Shown here: piece after piece, positions 1 to 7,633 of the stretch
Layout of the letters: the number at the start of each line of letters is the position of its first letter
How positions within the stretch are numbered: position 1 is the stretch's first letter
DNA from: an uncultured Gammaproteobacteria bacterium
Lineage (GTDB): Bacteria; Pseudomonadota; Gammaproteobacteria; Ga0077536
Length of the DNA: 24,350 bases
Direction of reading: 5' to 3'
Assembly (NCBI GenBank): GCA_903866355.1
Contig: CAIPNE010000101.1
Span: forward strand, 1-24,350
Translations under genes and position numbers: made by a program
Notes under the pieces: model-generated
The model's database searches: none
What the model saw: only the letters and a program-made list of their open reading frames with translations
What the model was told of the DNA's origin: nothing

Positions 1-2
1 AT

Positions 3-695
3 GCCTCGGTGCCAGCATTCCTGGCAAGGGCAGACGACGTCTACGGGCAAGCAACTGGCCTCGACTCACTGCTCTACACCATCGCGGCAGCCCACCATCG
101 GTTCGCGTGGGTTCACCCGTTCCTGGACGGCAATGGTCGCGCATGCAGGCTGCAGATCCACTGCGCGTTACTTCCCTTGAGCGACGGATTGTGGTCGGTG
201 ACCCGCGGGTTGGCCAGGCAGCGAGCACGCTACTACGAGTTGCTCGCAAACGCCGACATGCCTAGGCACGGCGACCTTGACGGGAGAGGCAGCGAGAAGA
301 TGCTTCGGGCCTGGTGCGAGTTCTTTATTGAAGTCTGCGAGGACCAGGTGCAGTTCATGGGTCAGATGCTTGAACTCGATGACCTCAAGAAGCGATTGGC
401 CGCCTTGGTGACCATGCGCAGAGAGCCGATTTCGAGCTTGGTGTACCGGAAGGAAATCGTGCTGCCCCTGCATCACATCATCGTCGCGGGTCCCATTTCG
501 CGGGCTGAGTTCACACAGATGGCAGGCCTTGGCGAGAGAACGGTCCGGGACATCATGCGCGACCTGCTCAAGGCCGGACTGCTGACAAGCGACAGCCACC
601 GGGGCCCGCGCAGCATCGCCTTTCCCCTCGATTCGCTAGACCTGCTATTCCCGCGCCTTTACCCTGAGGCCGCAGGCGCACCGCCAGTGGACTGA
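3..695 (+). CDS. Fic domain protein, C-terminal part (5' end outside window)
   Basis: The reading frame is open to the left edge, so the gene is truncated by the window; the GTG at base 9 is only the first possible internal start. Counting from that GTG, residues 36-47 contain the Fic signature HPFLDGNGRACR. In this family the His is catalytic, the Asn-Gly stretch forms the anion hole, and the Arg residues bind nucleotide phosphates. These enzymes usually transfer AMP or another phosphate-containing group to a hydroxyl of a target protein. Downstream are a helical region and a C-terminal winged-helix-like segment (about residues 165-215, with LGERTVRDIMRDLLKAGLL), common in Fic proteins with a DNA-binding tail. 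The auto-inhibitory helix cannot be assessed because the N-terminus is missing. It is separated from the EPS genes by 570 mostly non-coding bases and is probably unrelated to them. Confidence 0.88.
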   Translation, partial: ASVPAFLARADDVYGQATGLDSLLYTIAAAHHRFAWVHPFLDGNGRACRLQIHCALLPLSDGLWSVTRGLARQRARYYELLANADMPRHGDLDGRGSEKMLRAWCEFFIEVCEDQVQFMGQMLELDDLKKRLAALVTMRREPISSLVYRKEIVLPLHHIIVAGPISRAEFTQMAGLGERTVRDIMRDLLKAGLLTSDSHRGPRSIAFPLDSLDLLFPRLYPEAAGAPPVD

Positions 696-886
696 ACAAG
701 CCGATTCCATCGGCCATCCTTTTTGGCCGTTATTAAGCAGCGCACAAAGGTGGCTGCGAGACCTCGCTTTGACGAGTAGACCAAGTGAGTCTTGATGGGT
801 GCGATCGAAGTGGCCACCTGCCGCTCGGTGATGCGCTCGCGACGTTGGCCCGGCTGGTGTCGACCCGAAAGCACACGCCGCCATCT

Positions 887-928
887 GAACTCTAGCGTGT
901 ACCTCGCCCTCAGTGTCGTCTTCGTCAT
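887..928 (-). pseudogene. Decayed N-terminal fragment resembling IS3-type transposase OrfA
   Basis: On the minus strand, AAGGAGAACGGAA precedes an ATG and 14 codons reading MTKTTLRARYTLEF. From memory this closely resembles the conserved start of IS3-family OrfA proteins (MTKTT-R-RYT-EFK...), which normally continues into a helix-turn-helix. Here the similarity stops after Phe-14. The frame runs on for roughly 75 more codons of sequence that does not look like a transposase and has no OrfB behind it. The intact ribosome binding site with an abruptly lost body fits an insertion-sequence remnant. The assignment rests on a short motif recalled without a database search, so chance similarity is possible. 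Confidence 0.35.
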
Positions 929-994
929 TTCCGTTCTCCTTGCTCGAATTGAACCACTCAGCAAGGGATACGTTTTTCGAGTGCAAGGTCACTG

Positions 995-1015
995 ACCGTA
1001 ACCCGCCGTTACGGT
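995..1015. repeat. Perfect 8-bp inverted repeat (possible operator)
   Basis: ACCGTAAC, a 5-base spacer CCGCC, then GTTACGGT. Both half sites are perfect complements, giving a 21-base dyad in non-coding DNA. There is no T-run on either side, so it does not look like an intrinsic terminator. The spacing (half-site centres 13 bases apart) would suit a dimeric regulator. It lies about 70 bases upstream of the transposase-like remnant on the minus strand and about 255 bases upstream of the lyase start on the plus strand, so its target is unclear. Confidence 0.5.
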
Positions 1016-1135
1016 GACGAGATCCCACTTACATGTTCTGTGTCTATGCGAAACGCGCGCCGCCGAAAACACATTCATGGCCTTGCCGAGAAATGTAGTT
1101 GGAGCGCAGTAGTAGGTCGCAGGAAGACAACCGTC

Positions 1136-1255
1136 ATGGAAACGCACCGCCAGCTGCCACTGTCATTCGCCTTCGGCGGTGCATTCAGCTTGGCGTCAGT
1201 AGGTATACCGGCGCATCACGTCGCTTGGGCCTACGCCCTTCTCATTTTTTCTTAA
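1136..1255 (+). CDS. Possible 39-residue hydrophobic peptide upstream of lyase
   Basis: ATG preceded at 9 bases by AGGAAG, a fair ribosome binding site. The predicted peptide has a short polar start (METHRQLP) and a hydrophobic remainder (FAFGGAFSLASVG, AWAYALLIFS). It stops at TAA 16 bases before the ATG of the lyase lipoprotein. No family is recognised. The last codons coincide with a GGGC-CTAC-GCCC hairpin and a T-rich tract, so it could be a leader peptide, a small membrane protein or a chance ORF. A longer start at 1040 in the same frame has no clear ribosome binding site. Confidence 0.25.
   Translation: METHRQLPLSFAFGGAFSLASVGIPAHHVAWAYALLIFS
1227..1250 (+). terminator. Short hairpin plus T-run before the lyase gene (weak)
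   Basis: GGGC, loop CTAC, GCCC, then TTCTCATTTTTT. A 4-bp GC stem followed by a T-rich tract looks like a minimal intrinsic terminator, but the stem is short. It sits only 22 bases before the lyase ATG, inside the tail of the possible small ORF, so it could act as an attenuator or be chance. Confidence 0.2.
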
Positions 1256-1271
1256 CCAAATCTAGGTGTAT

Positions 1272-4064
1272 ATGAACAGCTTTCAGGTACAACTCAGCCC
1301 CATGTTCGTGTCCATAGCCATTACTTCAGCGCTCACGCTGACCGGATGCGGAGGCGGTGGCAGCGCCTCGTCACCGGTCTTCACATCCCAACTCGAAGCC
1401 GATAAGTCGAGTGCGCTCAGCGCCGCAGCACCGATAAGGGAGGCGCCTGCCGCCGCGACCGCCGACCCATTGGTAGACAACAGTCCAATGCAATTCCCAT
1501 CAGACGCCGGGATGGCGCTGTCGGAACCGCCTATAGCTACTCACGGCCCAGAAATGGCATCTACCGCAATGGCAGCGGCTACTTCAGCTCCTGCCGATCT
1601 GGCTACTGCCATCACGACGGTGATCAAAGCCTCGGCTGCGCCCGCGAGCAGCACGGGCGTCGGCAATGTTCCTTCAGTGACAACCGCCAGAACCGCAAGC
1701 ACCGTCACATTAGCGGGCAACGGTGTCCCCGGTGTTTACGCGGCGGGCTGTAGCAGAGTCATCGGATCAGACTACATTGACACAACCTCTTGGACCAACC
1801 GCCGCCTTGAACCGCGCGATTGTGCAGTGGTGTACCTGTCAACACCCGTATTTTCTTGGACACAGCCAGCTGACCGGAATAACGCCATTGCGTGGAAATT
1901 CGTGTTGCGCCAATCCACCGGTGCCGTAATTGCTGAACGAACGTCAACTAAACCAAGGCTGCTGCTTGCGGACATCACGTTGCCCAGTGGCAGTTATACG
2001 TGGACAGTTAGCTACACCAATACACGCAGTCAGGTCTTGACCAGCCAAGCACGTCGATTTGTCGTGGCGAACACAAGTGGCCTGACAAAGTTGATGAGCG
2101 GCTCAGCCTTTGCCGATATAGCTATCACGAAGGCACGCCCAAAGACGCTGCCAAATGGCGCCAGTCTTGCAGGCGTTGTTGCGTCGGCCAAGAGCGGTGA
2201 ATACAACGCATCATTTTCTGCGTTCTTGGCACAAGCTGACAAGATTCTGCTGCAGACGCCAGCACCAGTGCCGGAGGAAATAGCCGCTTCCACATTCGCA
2301 AGCGCAGTCGACTACAACAATTGGCTCATGCAATTGAGGAACCAGGCCGGCGCCGAGCGCGTAGCGATCGAAACGTTAGGGTACACAGCGCTGTTCACCG
2401 GAGACAGCCGCTATGAGCAGGCCGGGATCACCCGGCTTTTGAGCCTTGCCGCGTGGCCGACCGACGGTGCTACCAGCGAAGCCAACCAAGATCAGGCTAA
2501 CCGGGAAATCTATCTTGCACTTGGTCTCGGTCTGGATCTTTATCAGACCAAGCTCACTTCCGCACAACGCAATACGATTGTCGCCGCCCTCAAGGACCGC
2601 ATCACTCAGGCTTCATCAAAATTCTACGAGCTCAACAACTGGCCTTATGACTCCCATCTTCTTACCGCCACTCAGTATGTGACCGAAGCGCTGATATATG
2701 CGGCCGGAACTCCGGAATTCCCAGAGGCGCGAGATTGGCTTGCGGTTTCATGGGAGACCTGGATTACGACATTGGGAACCTGGGGCGGCGGTGATGGCGG
2801 CTACGGCAACTCCGGCGCGTACGGCTGGTACTCGATGACCCTTCTGCCTCGCGGCCTCGCTATAGCCAAACTGGCGGCTGGCCTTGATCTCTCACAGTGG
2901 CCTGTCGTCGGAAAATTCGGCGAAAACCAGATTGCCTTTACACCGGCAGCGGCGAGACTGCGCGGTCAGTTCGGCGACGAAGCCGAGATCTCGGGTCATT
3001 ATTTCAACTATGCATTCGACGCCTTTCGACTCTATGCCAGCGTGACCGGCAAGCCTGAATATGAGTGGTATTGGCGCGCCAGTGATAAAAATATCTCGTT
3101 ACCGGTCGCGCTATCACCTCTTCACTACATGCTGCTCGGCTTCGGCAACACACGCGCCACGCCCGCAGCACCCACGGCAACATCATGGGTGTTCGAAGAT
3201 GCGGGCTTGGTTGCCATGCACTCGAGCAGCGCGGACCCACTGCGCTCCAGCGTGTTCTTCAGATCCAGCCGGCTCGGCAGCTTCAACCATTCGCATGCCG
3301 ACAACAACGCAATCACCTTCGTGTCGAAAGGGCAGGCCCTATTGATTTCAGGCGGATACACGCCTTACTTCGGCTCACCTCACCACAGGGCCGTTGCGCG
3401 CGCCACTCGCTTCAAGAACGCGCTGACCTTTGACGGCGGCATCGGTCAAGCCGAACCCACATCGACGCCTTCCGTGCCTGGCAATCCGGTCGGATCAATG
3501 GATACCCGAGGCGAGTTGATCAACTTCGCAGACGATGGGCGCTGGGCAGTCACCACTGGCGACGCGACGCTGGCCTACCGAGGCCAGAACACCACCTCCA
3601 AGGCCTGGAGCCCGCTATTGATCAACGCAGTGCGCAGCGTGGCATACCAGCGCAGCGAGAAGGTCGTCGTGGTCTATGACTGGGCCACCAGCACCACGGC
3701 ACGGAGCTGGGAGTTGAACTTCCAGGCACCGACGTTGCCAACGCTTGCCGCACAAACGGTGCGCATCGACAGCAACGCCGCCAGCGCCTGTATCGACGTT
3801 TACGGCCTCAGCGGCCGCTTCAAGTTGTCAAGCGGTTTCCCGATCGCGCCCGAAACGCCAATGCCCGATCAGTTCCACGCCCGCTACGCTGTGAGCAGCC
3901 CATCGTCACAACTCGTGGCAGTGACGGTCATCCGGGAAGACTGCCGCGCGGTCGCCGTTAAAGTGAGCATTTCAGGCACGTCGGCCTCGGTATCGATCAA
4001 CGGCGGTGCGGCGATCGTTGTCGACAGAAAAACCGTCAAGATGCCAGCGGCGCCGGCCCTTTGA
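1272..4064 (+). CDS. Heparinase II/III-type polysaccharide lyase lipoprotein
   Basis: A 930-residue protein. The N-terminus is a lipoprotein signal: hydrophobic core then LTGC, with the lipidated Cys at about residue 26, followed by GGGGS. Next comes an Ala/Ser/Thr-rich linker to about residue 150, a beta-rich segment (about 188-268, FSWTQPAD ... YTWTVSYT) like a fibronectin-III-type sandwich, an alpha-helical segment (about 300-600) like the toroid of heparinase II/III and alginate lyases, and a C-terminal beta domain. Catalytic candidates are the His of WPYDSH (about 462) and a Tyr in GGYGNSGAYGWY. The beta domain carries FNHSHADNN (about 671), the conserved family signature. The enzyme should beta-eliminate a uronic-acid polysaccharide at the outer membrane or periplasm. 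I chose ATG 1272 because AGGTG lies 5 bases upstream; an in-frame GTG lies 6 bases earlier. It converges on the EPS operon, so the EPS is a plausible substrate. Confidence 0.88.
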   Translation: MNSFQVQLSPMFVSIAITSALTLTGCGGGGSASSPVFTSQLEADKSSALSAAAPIREAPAAATADPLVDNSPMQFPSDAGMALSEPPIATHGPEMASTAMAAATSAPADLATAITTVIKASAAPASSTGVGNVPSVTTARTASTVTLAGNGVPGVYAAGCSRVIGSDYIDTTSWTNRRLEPRDCAVVYLSTPVFSWTQPADRNNAIAWKFVLRQSTGAVIAERTSTKPRLLLADITLPSGSYTWTVSYTNTRSQVLTSQARRFVVANTSGLTKLMSGSAFADIAITKARPKTLPNGASLAGVVASAKSGEYNASFSAFLAQADKILLQTPAPVPEEIAASTFASAVDYNNWLMQLRNQAGAERVAIETLGYTALFTGDSRYEQAGITRLLSLAAWPTDGATSEANQDQANREIYLALGLGLDLYQTKLTSAQRNTIVAALKDRITQASSKFYELNNWPYDSHLLTATQYVTEALIYAAGTPEFPEARDWLAVSWETWITTLGTWGGGDGGYGNSGAYGWYSMTLLPRGLAIAKLAAGLDLSQWPVVGKFGENQIAFTPAAARLRGQFGDEAEISGHYFNYAFDAFRLYASVTGKPEYEWYWRASDKNISLPVALSPLHYMLLGFGNTRATPAAPTATSWVFEDAGLVAMHSSSADPLRSSVFFRSSRLGSFNHSHADNNAITFVSKGQALLISGGYTPYFGSPHHRAVARATRFKNALTFDGGIGQAEPTSTPSVPGNPVGSMDTRGELINFADDGRWAVTTGDATLAYRGQNTTSKAWSPLLINAVRSVAYQRSEKVVVVYDWATSTTARSWELNFQAPTLPTLAAQTVRIDSNAASACIDVYGLSGRFKLSSGFPIAPETPMPDQFHARYAVSSPSSQLVAVTVIREDCRAVAVKVSISGTSASVSINGGAAIVVDRKTVKMPAAPAL

Positions 4065-4220
4065 GCAACGTTGTGGTGCGCAAAGCGAAATGCTGCACAC
4101 TACCACTCGAAAACCCGTAGAACTTGGCGCGCACGCCCAAAGCCGGTTCAAGACCGTAACACATACCGCCGCCGGGCTGTCAGCGCAAGAGCCTGCGACA
4201 TACCCGCCAGTGTGGGCGGA
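4065..4220. other. Convergent intergenic region between lyase and EPS locus
   Basis: The lyase gene and the last EPS gene end toward each other here. Termination for both is expected. The only GC-rich hairpin seen by eye is CCGCC-AGTGTG-GGCGG at 4204-4219, just past the pyruvyltransferase stop, but no T-run follows it on either strand. No small gene was recognised. Confidence 0.5.
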
Positions 4221-5234
4221 TCATGTATCGAGTTCATCCGCGGCGCGCAGCGCAGCCTCAACGCTGGTGACTAGACGGGAACCCGAATATGCTTCGGTCC
4301 AGGCATGATAGTAATTCCTGATTTTTCCGTATGAATTGTCGATCAAGGCATGAGGCTTGCCTAGCAAGACACTGAGAATATGGGCATGCAACCGATCGGT
4401 AATAACGACCCGTCCCCGCTGCAAGAGCGCCACGCCGCGCGCCATCCGCGCTTGTGCTAATATATTCCAAAGACGAAGAAGCACAAGGTTATCCTGGTCG
4501 AACTGTCGCCTCAGTGGCGCCGTATGCTGCTCAATTCGATGCAGGACTCTCTCGACCATGCCGGGCTCCAGCCAATCGGCCACATTTACAGATAACTTTC
4601 CTGCCAAAGCTTCGAGGCTCAGGTGCCAGTTGCTTTTCATTTCCCTGTCGGTTCGGCACAGGGCGAAGCGGTCATATTGCGGCGACTTGCCTAAGGAAAC
4701 AGGACCGATGAAGAAGGCCATGTCAGGGCACATAAATACATCGCAATCGAAGTTCAGGCGCGCGAGTTCGAAACTCGGCTTGTCCCGCGTCAGCAGTGTG
4801 AAGTTGCCGTGTTTTCGAATGACTTCTGCGGCCCTCTTGAGCTTGGCTGGATCGTCGAAATGGAGCGACTGAGGCAATTGAATTATCGGTACCCCACGAA
4901 AATCCATCAAGACCTTCTCACGAAAATCCTGTAGTTCCGGCCAGACGGTACCGAAGTTTCCACCGCCATGCAGCAATATGACTGACTTTTCAGCTCCAAG
5001 GGAATGCACTAAACTAGATTTATTGTAGTTCTCAGAATCACACACGTACCTCGGCTGAAGGCCGCGATATCGCAAATATGAAATTTCTCCAAGCCAGATT
5101 AAATTATCTCCAACATTAGGATTATTCGGATAGTCCAGAATAACCACCTGAACATCATCTGGAACTAGCGAAGCCAGGACAGACGAGGCTTTTCGCTGCA
5201 ATTCTTGAATTATATTTAAATTACCGCCAATCAT
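4221..5234 (-). CDS. Polysaccharide pyruvyltransferase family protein
   Basis: A 337-residue protein matching the polysaccharide pyruvyltransferase family (ExoV, EpsO, CsaB relatives). These transfer enolpyruvate from phosphoenolpyruvate to make acidic pyruvyl ketals on exopolysaccharide sugars. Visible hallmarks are NPNVGDNLIWLGE (38-50), LLHGGGNFG (88-95), IIQLPQS (117-123), CPDMAFF (169-175) and VVITDRLHAHILSVLLGKPH (276-295), in the family order. Length is normal, with no signal peptide. The ATG is preceded by AAGGAGA with 11 bases to the start. It is the last gene of the EPS locus, separated from the PIG-L gene by 425 bases, so it may have its own promoter. The DNA near its 5' end is clearly more A+T-rich than the neighbouring glycosyltransferase genes, which hints at separate acquisition. 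Confidence 0.9.
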   Translation of the reverse strand: MIGGNLNIIQELQRKASSVLASLVPDDVQVVILDYPNNPNVGDNLIWLGEISYLRYRGLQPRYVCDSENYNKSSLVHSLGAEKSVILLHGGGNFGTVWPELQDFREKVLMDFRGVPIIQLPQSLHFDDPAKLKRAAEVIRKHGNFTLLTRDKPSFELARLNFDCDVFMCPDMAFFIGPVSLGKSPQYDRFALCRTDREMKSNWHLSLEALAGKLSVNVADWLEPGMVERVLHRIEQHTAPLRRQFDQDNLVLLRLWNILAQARMARGVALLQRGRVVITDRLHAHILSVLLGKPHALIDNSYGKIRNYYHAWTEAYSGSRLVTSVEAALRAADELDT

Positions 5235-5244
5235 GAACTAAAAT

Positions 5245-5251
5245 TCTCCTT
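5245..5251 (-). promoter_or_regulatory. Ribosome binding site of the pyruvyltransferase gene
   Basis: On the minus strand AAGGAGA lies 10 bases before the ATG (11 from its GGAG core). It supports the chosen start. A TTATAA/TATAAG element slightly further upstream could be a -10 box, but no -35 hexamer sits at 16-18 bases. Confidence 0.55.
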
Positions 5252-5314
5252 GCTTATAACACTGACAGAAAATTCAACGACACAATTTCAGTGGTCGCAG
5301 TTCGGCCGTGCGTG

Positions 5315-5334
5315 AAAAATCTCGCGCCTCGCGA
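5315..5334 (-). terminator. Possible intrinsic terminator after the PIG-L gene
   Basis: Read on the minus strand: TCGCG, loop AGG, CGCGA, then GA and five T. A 5-bp GC-rich stem with a T5 tract is compatible with a weak rho-independent terminator. It lies about 325 bases past the PIG-L stop and about 80 before the pyruvyltransferase start, so it would split the two transcripts. The stem is short and chance is possible. Confidence 0.3.
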
Positions 5335-5659
5335 TACAGTAGTCAGTCACTCCGGCGAAGTCAGACAGCTGTCCGGACTAGAACCAAAATCTCATGCAAG
5401 CTCGCACCATGAACCTGTGGTTCCATTGCTTAGCGTGCTCTTGCAGCGCGGCACAATTCATGGCCTTTAGCGTGCCTCGATCAAGGCGCGGCAAGCCGAT
5501 CCCTGTGTTTTTGCACGTTTCGGCGCCGCAGGGTGATGCAGTGAAGCGGTGAGGCAAGCGCGCTGGCCTGTTGCTTGGGAAGACGGAGACTGAGCCCATG
5601 CCGCAGTACGCCTATCGAAATCAGGAATGACAGTGGTAGGGATAACTCGAAATTCCCGT

Positions 5660-7333
5660 TCACACTGAGGCGGCCCGAGGTGACGCCAGTACTCCTTCAA
5701 CTGCCTGCACAAAGTGTGTCATCCGTGTTGCGATGAATGTATCTGAGAGGAAGCATGCGACTCTCGCAACCCGCGCGCCCGCCAAGTGATTCTGACCCAT
5801 CAATGTGATCATTGGGCAAGGCCTGGAGACCGCAAGACGTATGAGCCGTTGGAGCCAGGCACCGCCCAATCCGCCAACCGGGCGCACATCGATCCGGGGC
5901 GAAGACAGTTCCTCTGTTTCGGCAAGACTCCTTCTGGAGACATGGACTTCGAGGATCGCTTGAGGGAAAGCCTGGAGGAGCAGTTGCATATCGTCCGCCC
6001 ACCGTCCCACCGGAACGGGACACAACAGTCTCACTCGCCTTGCCATCCGATGGCGGCGATACCAGGGGCCCAAGCGGATCACAAGATCCTCGACGACCTT
6101 TCGCCCTGAGTACACCGAGAGCGGGGCAACAGCGCCTGGAATGCGATTCATCTTGAAGCGGCGCTCGCAACAGCCCTCGCCACTTGGACTTGCGAAACGA
6201 GAGGCTACTTCGACTCTCGGGGACATGAAGCTCATCTTGAACTGGGAGCCATAGATCGAAAGCAGGCGCAGTTTGGCGTCGAAAGCGCACGTGATGTCAC
6301 TCGCCTGAGGCTCAAGCACGCCACCGGCTTCGGCGATTGCACCGACAACCTGCGCCGTGTGAGCTGGAAACTGGCTCGCGTAGGGAACGTCCTCGTAGAG
6401 GAAGATCGCCATCCGGCTCTCGACATTCGGCAGGCGCCTGAGTACTCGCAGACAAGCGTTGCGGGTCAACTCGTGATCCGTGTGTATGCCAATCCCGAGC
6501 GGCAACCAGATTTCCTCTGCCGCCACCGTCAAGAGAAACCGCTCAATGGCGGCCGCCCAAGATTCCGTCTCGTCGTCGCTCGCACTGTGGACGACGAACT
6601 CACCGACGGACTTGCGATGCTGCTTGAACCAGTCTAGCGTCCAATCCCCCGCTTGGTAGCGAAGCGGGGCCTCCAACTCCTCGAGTACTGCGTGCTGTCC
6701 ACCCAACAGGCGCATGACGAGGGTAGATTCCGACTTTCGCAATTGAGAGACCTTCTCGACATCGAAAAAGTCCCGCTCCAGGGAGTAATAGCTGGTGAAG
6801 TTAGATCGCCCGGCGACCGATAGAAGCGTGAATTCACATGATTCCCGAAGTGACCACATGAGCCCACCGACGCTGAGTATCGCATCGTCCATATGGGGTT
6901 CAACGACGAGTATGCGTTTTCGTTCTTGCGGAAAACGCAATGGCGCAAGCTCAAATATACCGGAATCCCAGAATCTGCCAAGTCGCTCCTCGGCGCCAGG
7001 TTGGGCCTGCTTGAGTTGCCCGATGGTCGTGATGCCGTCGATCATCGCCCAGAGTTTTGCTTCCTTTTCGTCGAGTTCAGCATGTGGCCGTGTCGAAAGC
7101 AGAAAGAACAGGCTCCCATTTCGCAATTCGAAGTGCGGCCTCCTAAATACCACCAGGTCGTCCGTGGGTTGAATTTTCACGATTCTGGGTTCCTCTGCCT
7201 GTTTTAAAGTATTGACGCCACCTCTGATGACGAGCTCCGGATCCAAAATACCCAACTTAAGAATAAGCGATTCGAATGACCGCTGCAATGTGCTGATCTC
7301 ATCAACAACTTTATACCCGATAAGGCCGATCAA
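5660..7333 (-). CDS. PIG-L family deacetylase-like protein with extra N- and C-terminal domains
   Basis: About 557 residues. The core is a PIG-L/LmbE-type zinc deacetylase: VVEPHMDDAILSVGG (143-157) holds the PHxDD metal and catalytic motif, and GIHTDHELTRNA (282-293) supplies the distal His. The family removes N-acetyl groups from GlcNAc-type sugars. Ahead of the core, residues 60-130 (FELRNGSLFFLLS ... LWAMIDGITTIGQLKQ) look like a PqqD-type winged-helix domain; this is inference from pattern. After it, about 130 residues (430-557) form an unassigned alpha/beta region, so the protein is roughly twice a minimal PIG-L enzyme. The start is doubtful: TTG 7333 has no ribosome binding site. The frame stays open seven codons upstream, to a TAA, through hydrophobic residues that would extend IGLIGYKVV into a membrane-anchor-like stretch. 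The nearest ATG (7361) is in another frame. A non-canonical start or an N-terminal frameshift is possible. Confidence 0.8.
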   Translation of the reverse strand: MIGLIGYKVVDEISTLQRSFESLILKLGILDPELVIRGGVNTLKQAEEPRIVKIQPTDDLVVFRRPHFELRNGSLFFLLSTRPHAELDEKEAKLWAMIDGITTIGQLKQAQPGAEERLGRFWDSGIFELAPLRFPQERKRILVVEPHMDDAILSVGGLMWSLRESCEFTLLSVAGRSNFTSYYSLERDFFDVEKVSQLRKSESTLVMRLLGGQHAVLEELEAPLRYQAGDWTLDWFKQHRKSVGEFVVHSASDDETESWAAAIERFLLTVAAEEIWLPLGIGIHTDHELTRNACLRVLRRLPNVESRMAIFLYEDVPYASQFPAHTAQVVGAIAEAGGVLEPQASDITCAFDAKLRLLSIYGSQFKMSFMSPRVEVASRFASPSGEGCCERRFKMNRIPGAVAPLSVYSGRKVVEDLVIRLGPWYRRHRMARRVRLLCPVPVGRWADDMQLLLQAFPQAILEVHVSRRSLAETEELSSPRIDVRPVGGLGGAWLQRLIRLAVSRPCPMITLMGQNHLAGARVARVACFLSDTFIATRMTHFVQAVEGVLASPRAASV

Positions 7334-7633
7334 GAATACGATCAGAATAATTTATATTCATCCAGCTCTTGAATTTTAAACTATTCCTATTAATCACCTC
7401 AGGCGACATCGAAAAGCTTGCATGACAAACCAACTTTCCATAATCTCAGTCCCCACATCGAGCGCACTTCAGATCGCGATCGTATCTTCCGTGATCTGCA
7501 TCGCACCGGCGCATGGGTAGGCCCGGTTGGAAGATAATTTCCGCGCAGCAAAGCTCAGCAAGCAAGCATTTTCTTGAGATAAAATATTCATGCACTGATG
7601 ATGAATCGAGCAAGCCCGCCCTTGGTACGTTGA
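7334..7633. other. Intergenic gap between methyltransferase and PIG-L genes
   Basis: Three hundred bases without a solid gene. The part nearest the PIG-L start is markedly A+T-rich. A 22-codon minus-strand ORF with a Cys/His pattern is listed separately. No terminator with a T-run was seen. Confidence 0.5.
7446..7514 (-). CDS. Doubtful 22-residue Cys/His peptide ORF
   Basis: ATG to TGA encoding MRRCDADHGRYDRDLKCARC plus GD. Cys-4, His-8, Cys-17 and Cys-20 make a C-x3-HG ... C-x2-CG pattern resembling half of a zinc ribbon. No ribosome binding site is evident, and the same frame stays open further upstream through unrelated-looking sequence overlapping the methyltransferase gene. It may be a scrap of a lost zinc-ribbon gene or pure chance. 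Confidence 0.15.
   Translation of the reverse strand: MRRCDADHGRYDRDLKCARCGD

Larger units (their letters stand above)
696..1271. other. Intergenic region with IS-like remnant, inverted repeat and a doubtful small ORF
   Basis: This stretch lies between the Fic-type gene and the lyase gene. No full-length gene is convincing on either strand. Three items stand out and are listed separately: a transposase-like N-terminal fragment on the minus strand, a perfect 8-bp inverted repeat, and a 39-codon plus-strand ORF with a good ribosome binding site. The promoter of the lyase gene must lie here if that gene is transcribed alone, but no convincing -35/-10 pair was found by eye. Confidence 0.6.
5235..5659. 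other. Intergenic gap between PIG-L and pyruvyltransferase genes
   Basis: About 425 bases with no recognisable gene. Short open frames on the minus strand match no family I know and lack good ribosome binding sites. The left end is A+T-rich and holds the pyruvyltransferase ribosome binding site. A terminator-like hairpin at 5315-5334 is listed separately. A gap this long inside an otherwise tightly packed locus suggests an insertion or deletion scar or a transcription-unit boundary. Confidence 0.5.

Noticed and set aside
4204..4219. CCGCC-AGTGTG-GGCGG hairpin as a convergent terminator
   Set aside because: Only 5 bp of stem and no T-run on either strand; too weak to list as a terminator.
5378..5712. 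Short minus-strand ORFs in the 425-base gap
   Set aside because: They overlap each other in different frames, have no ribosome binding site and show no family pattern.
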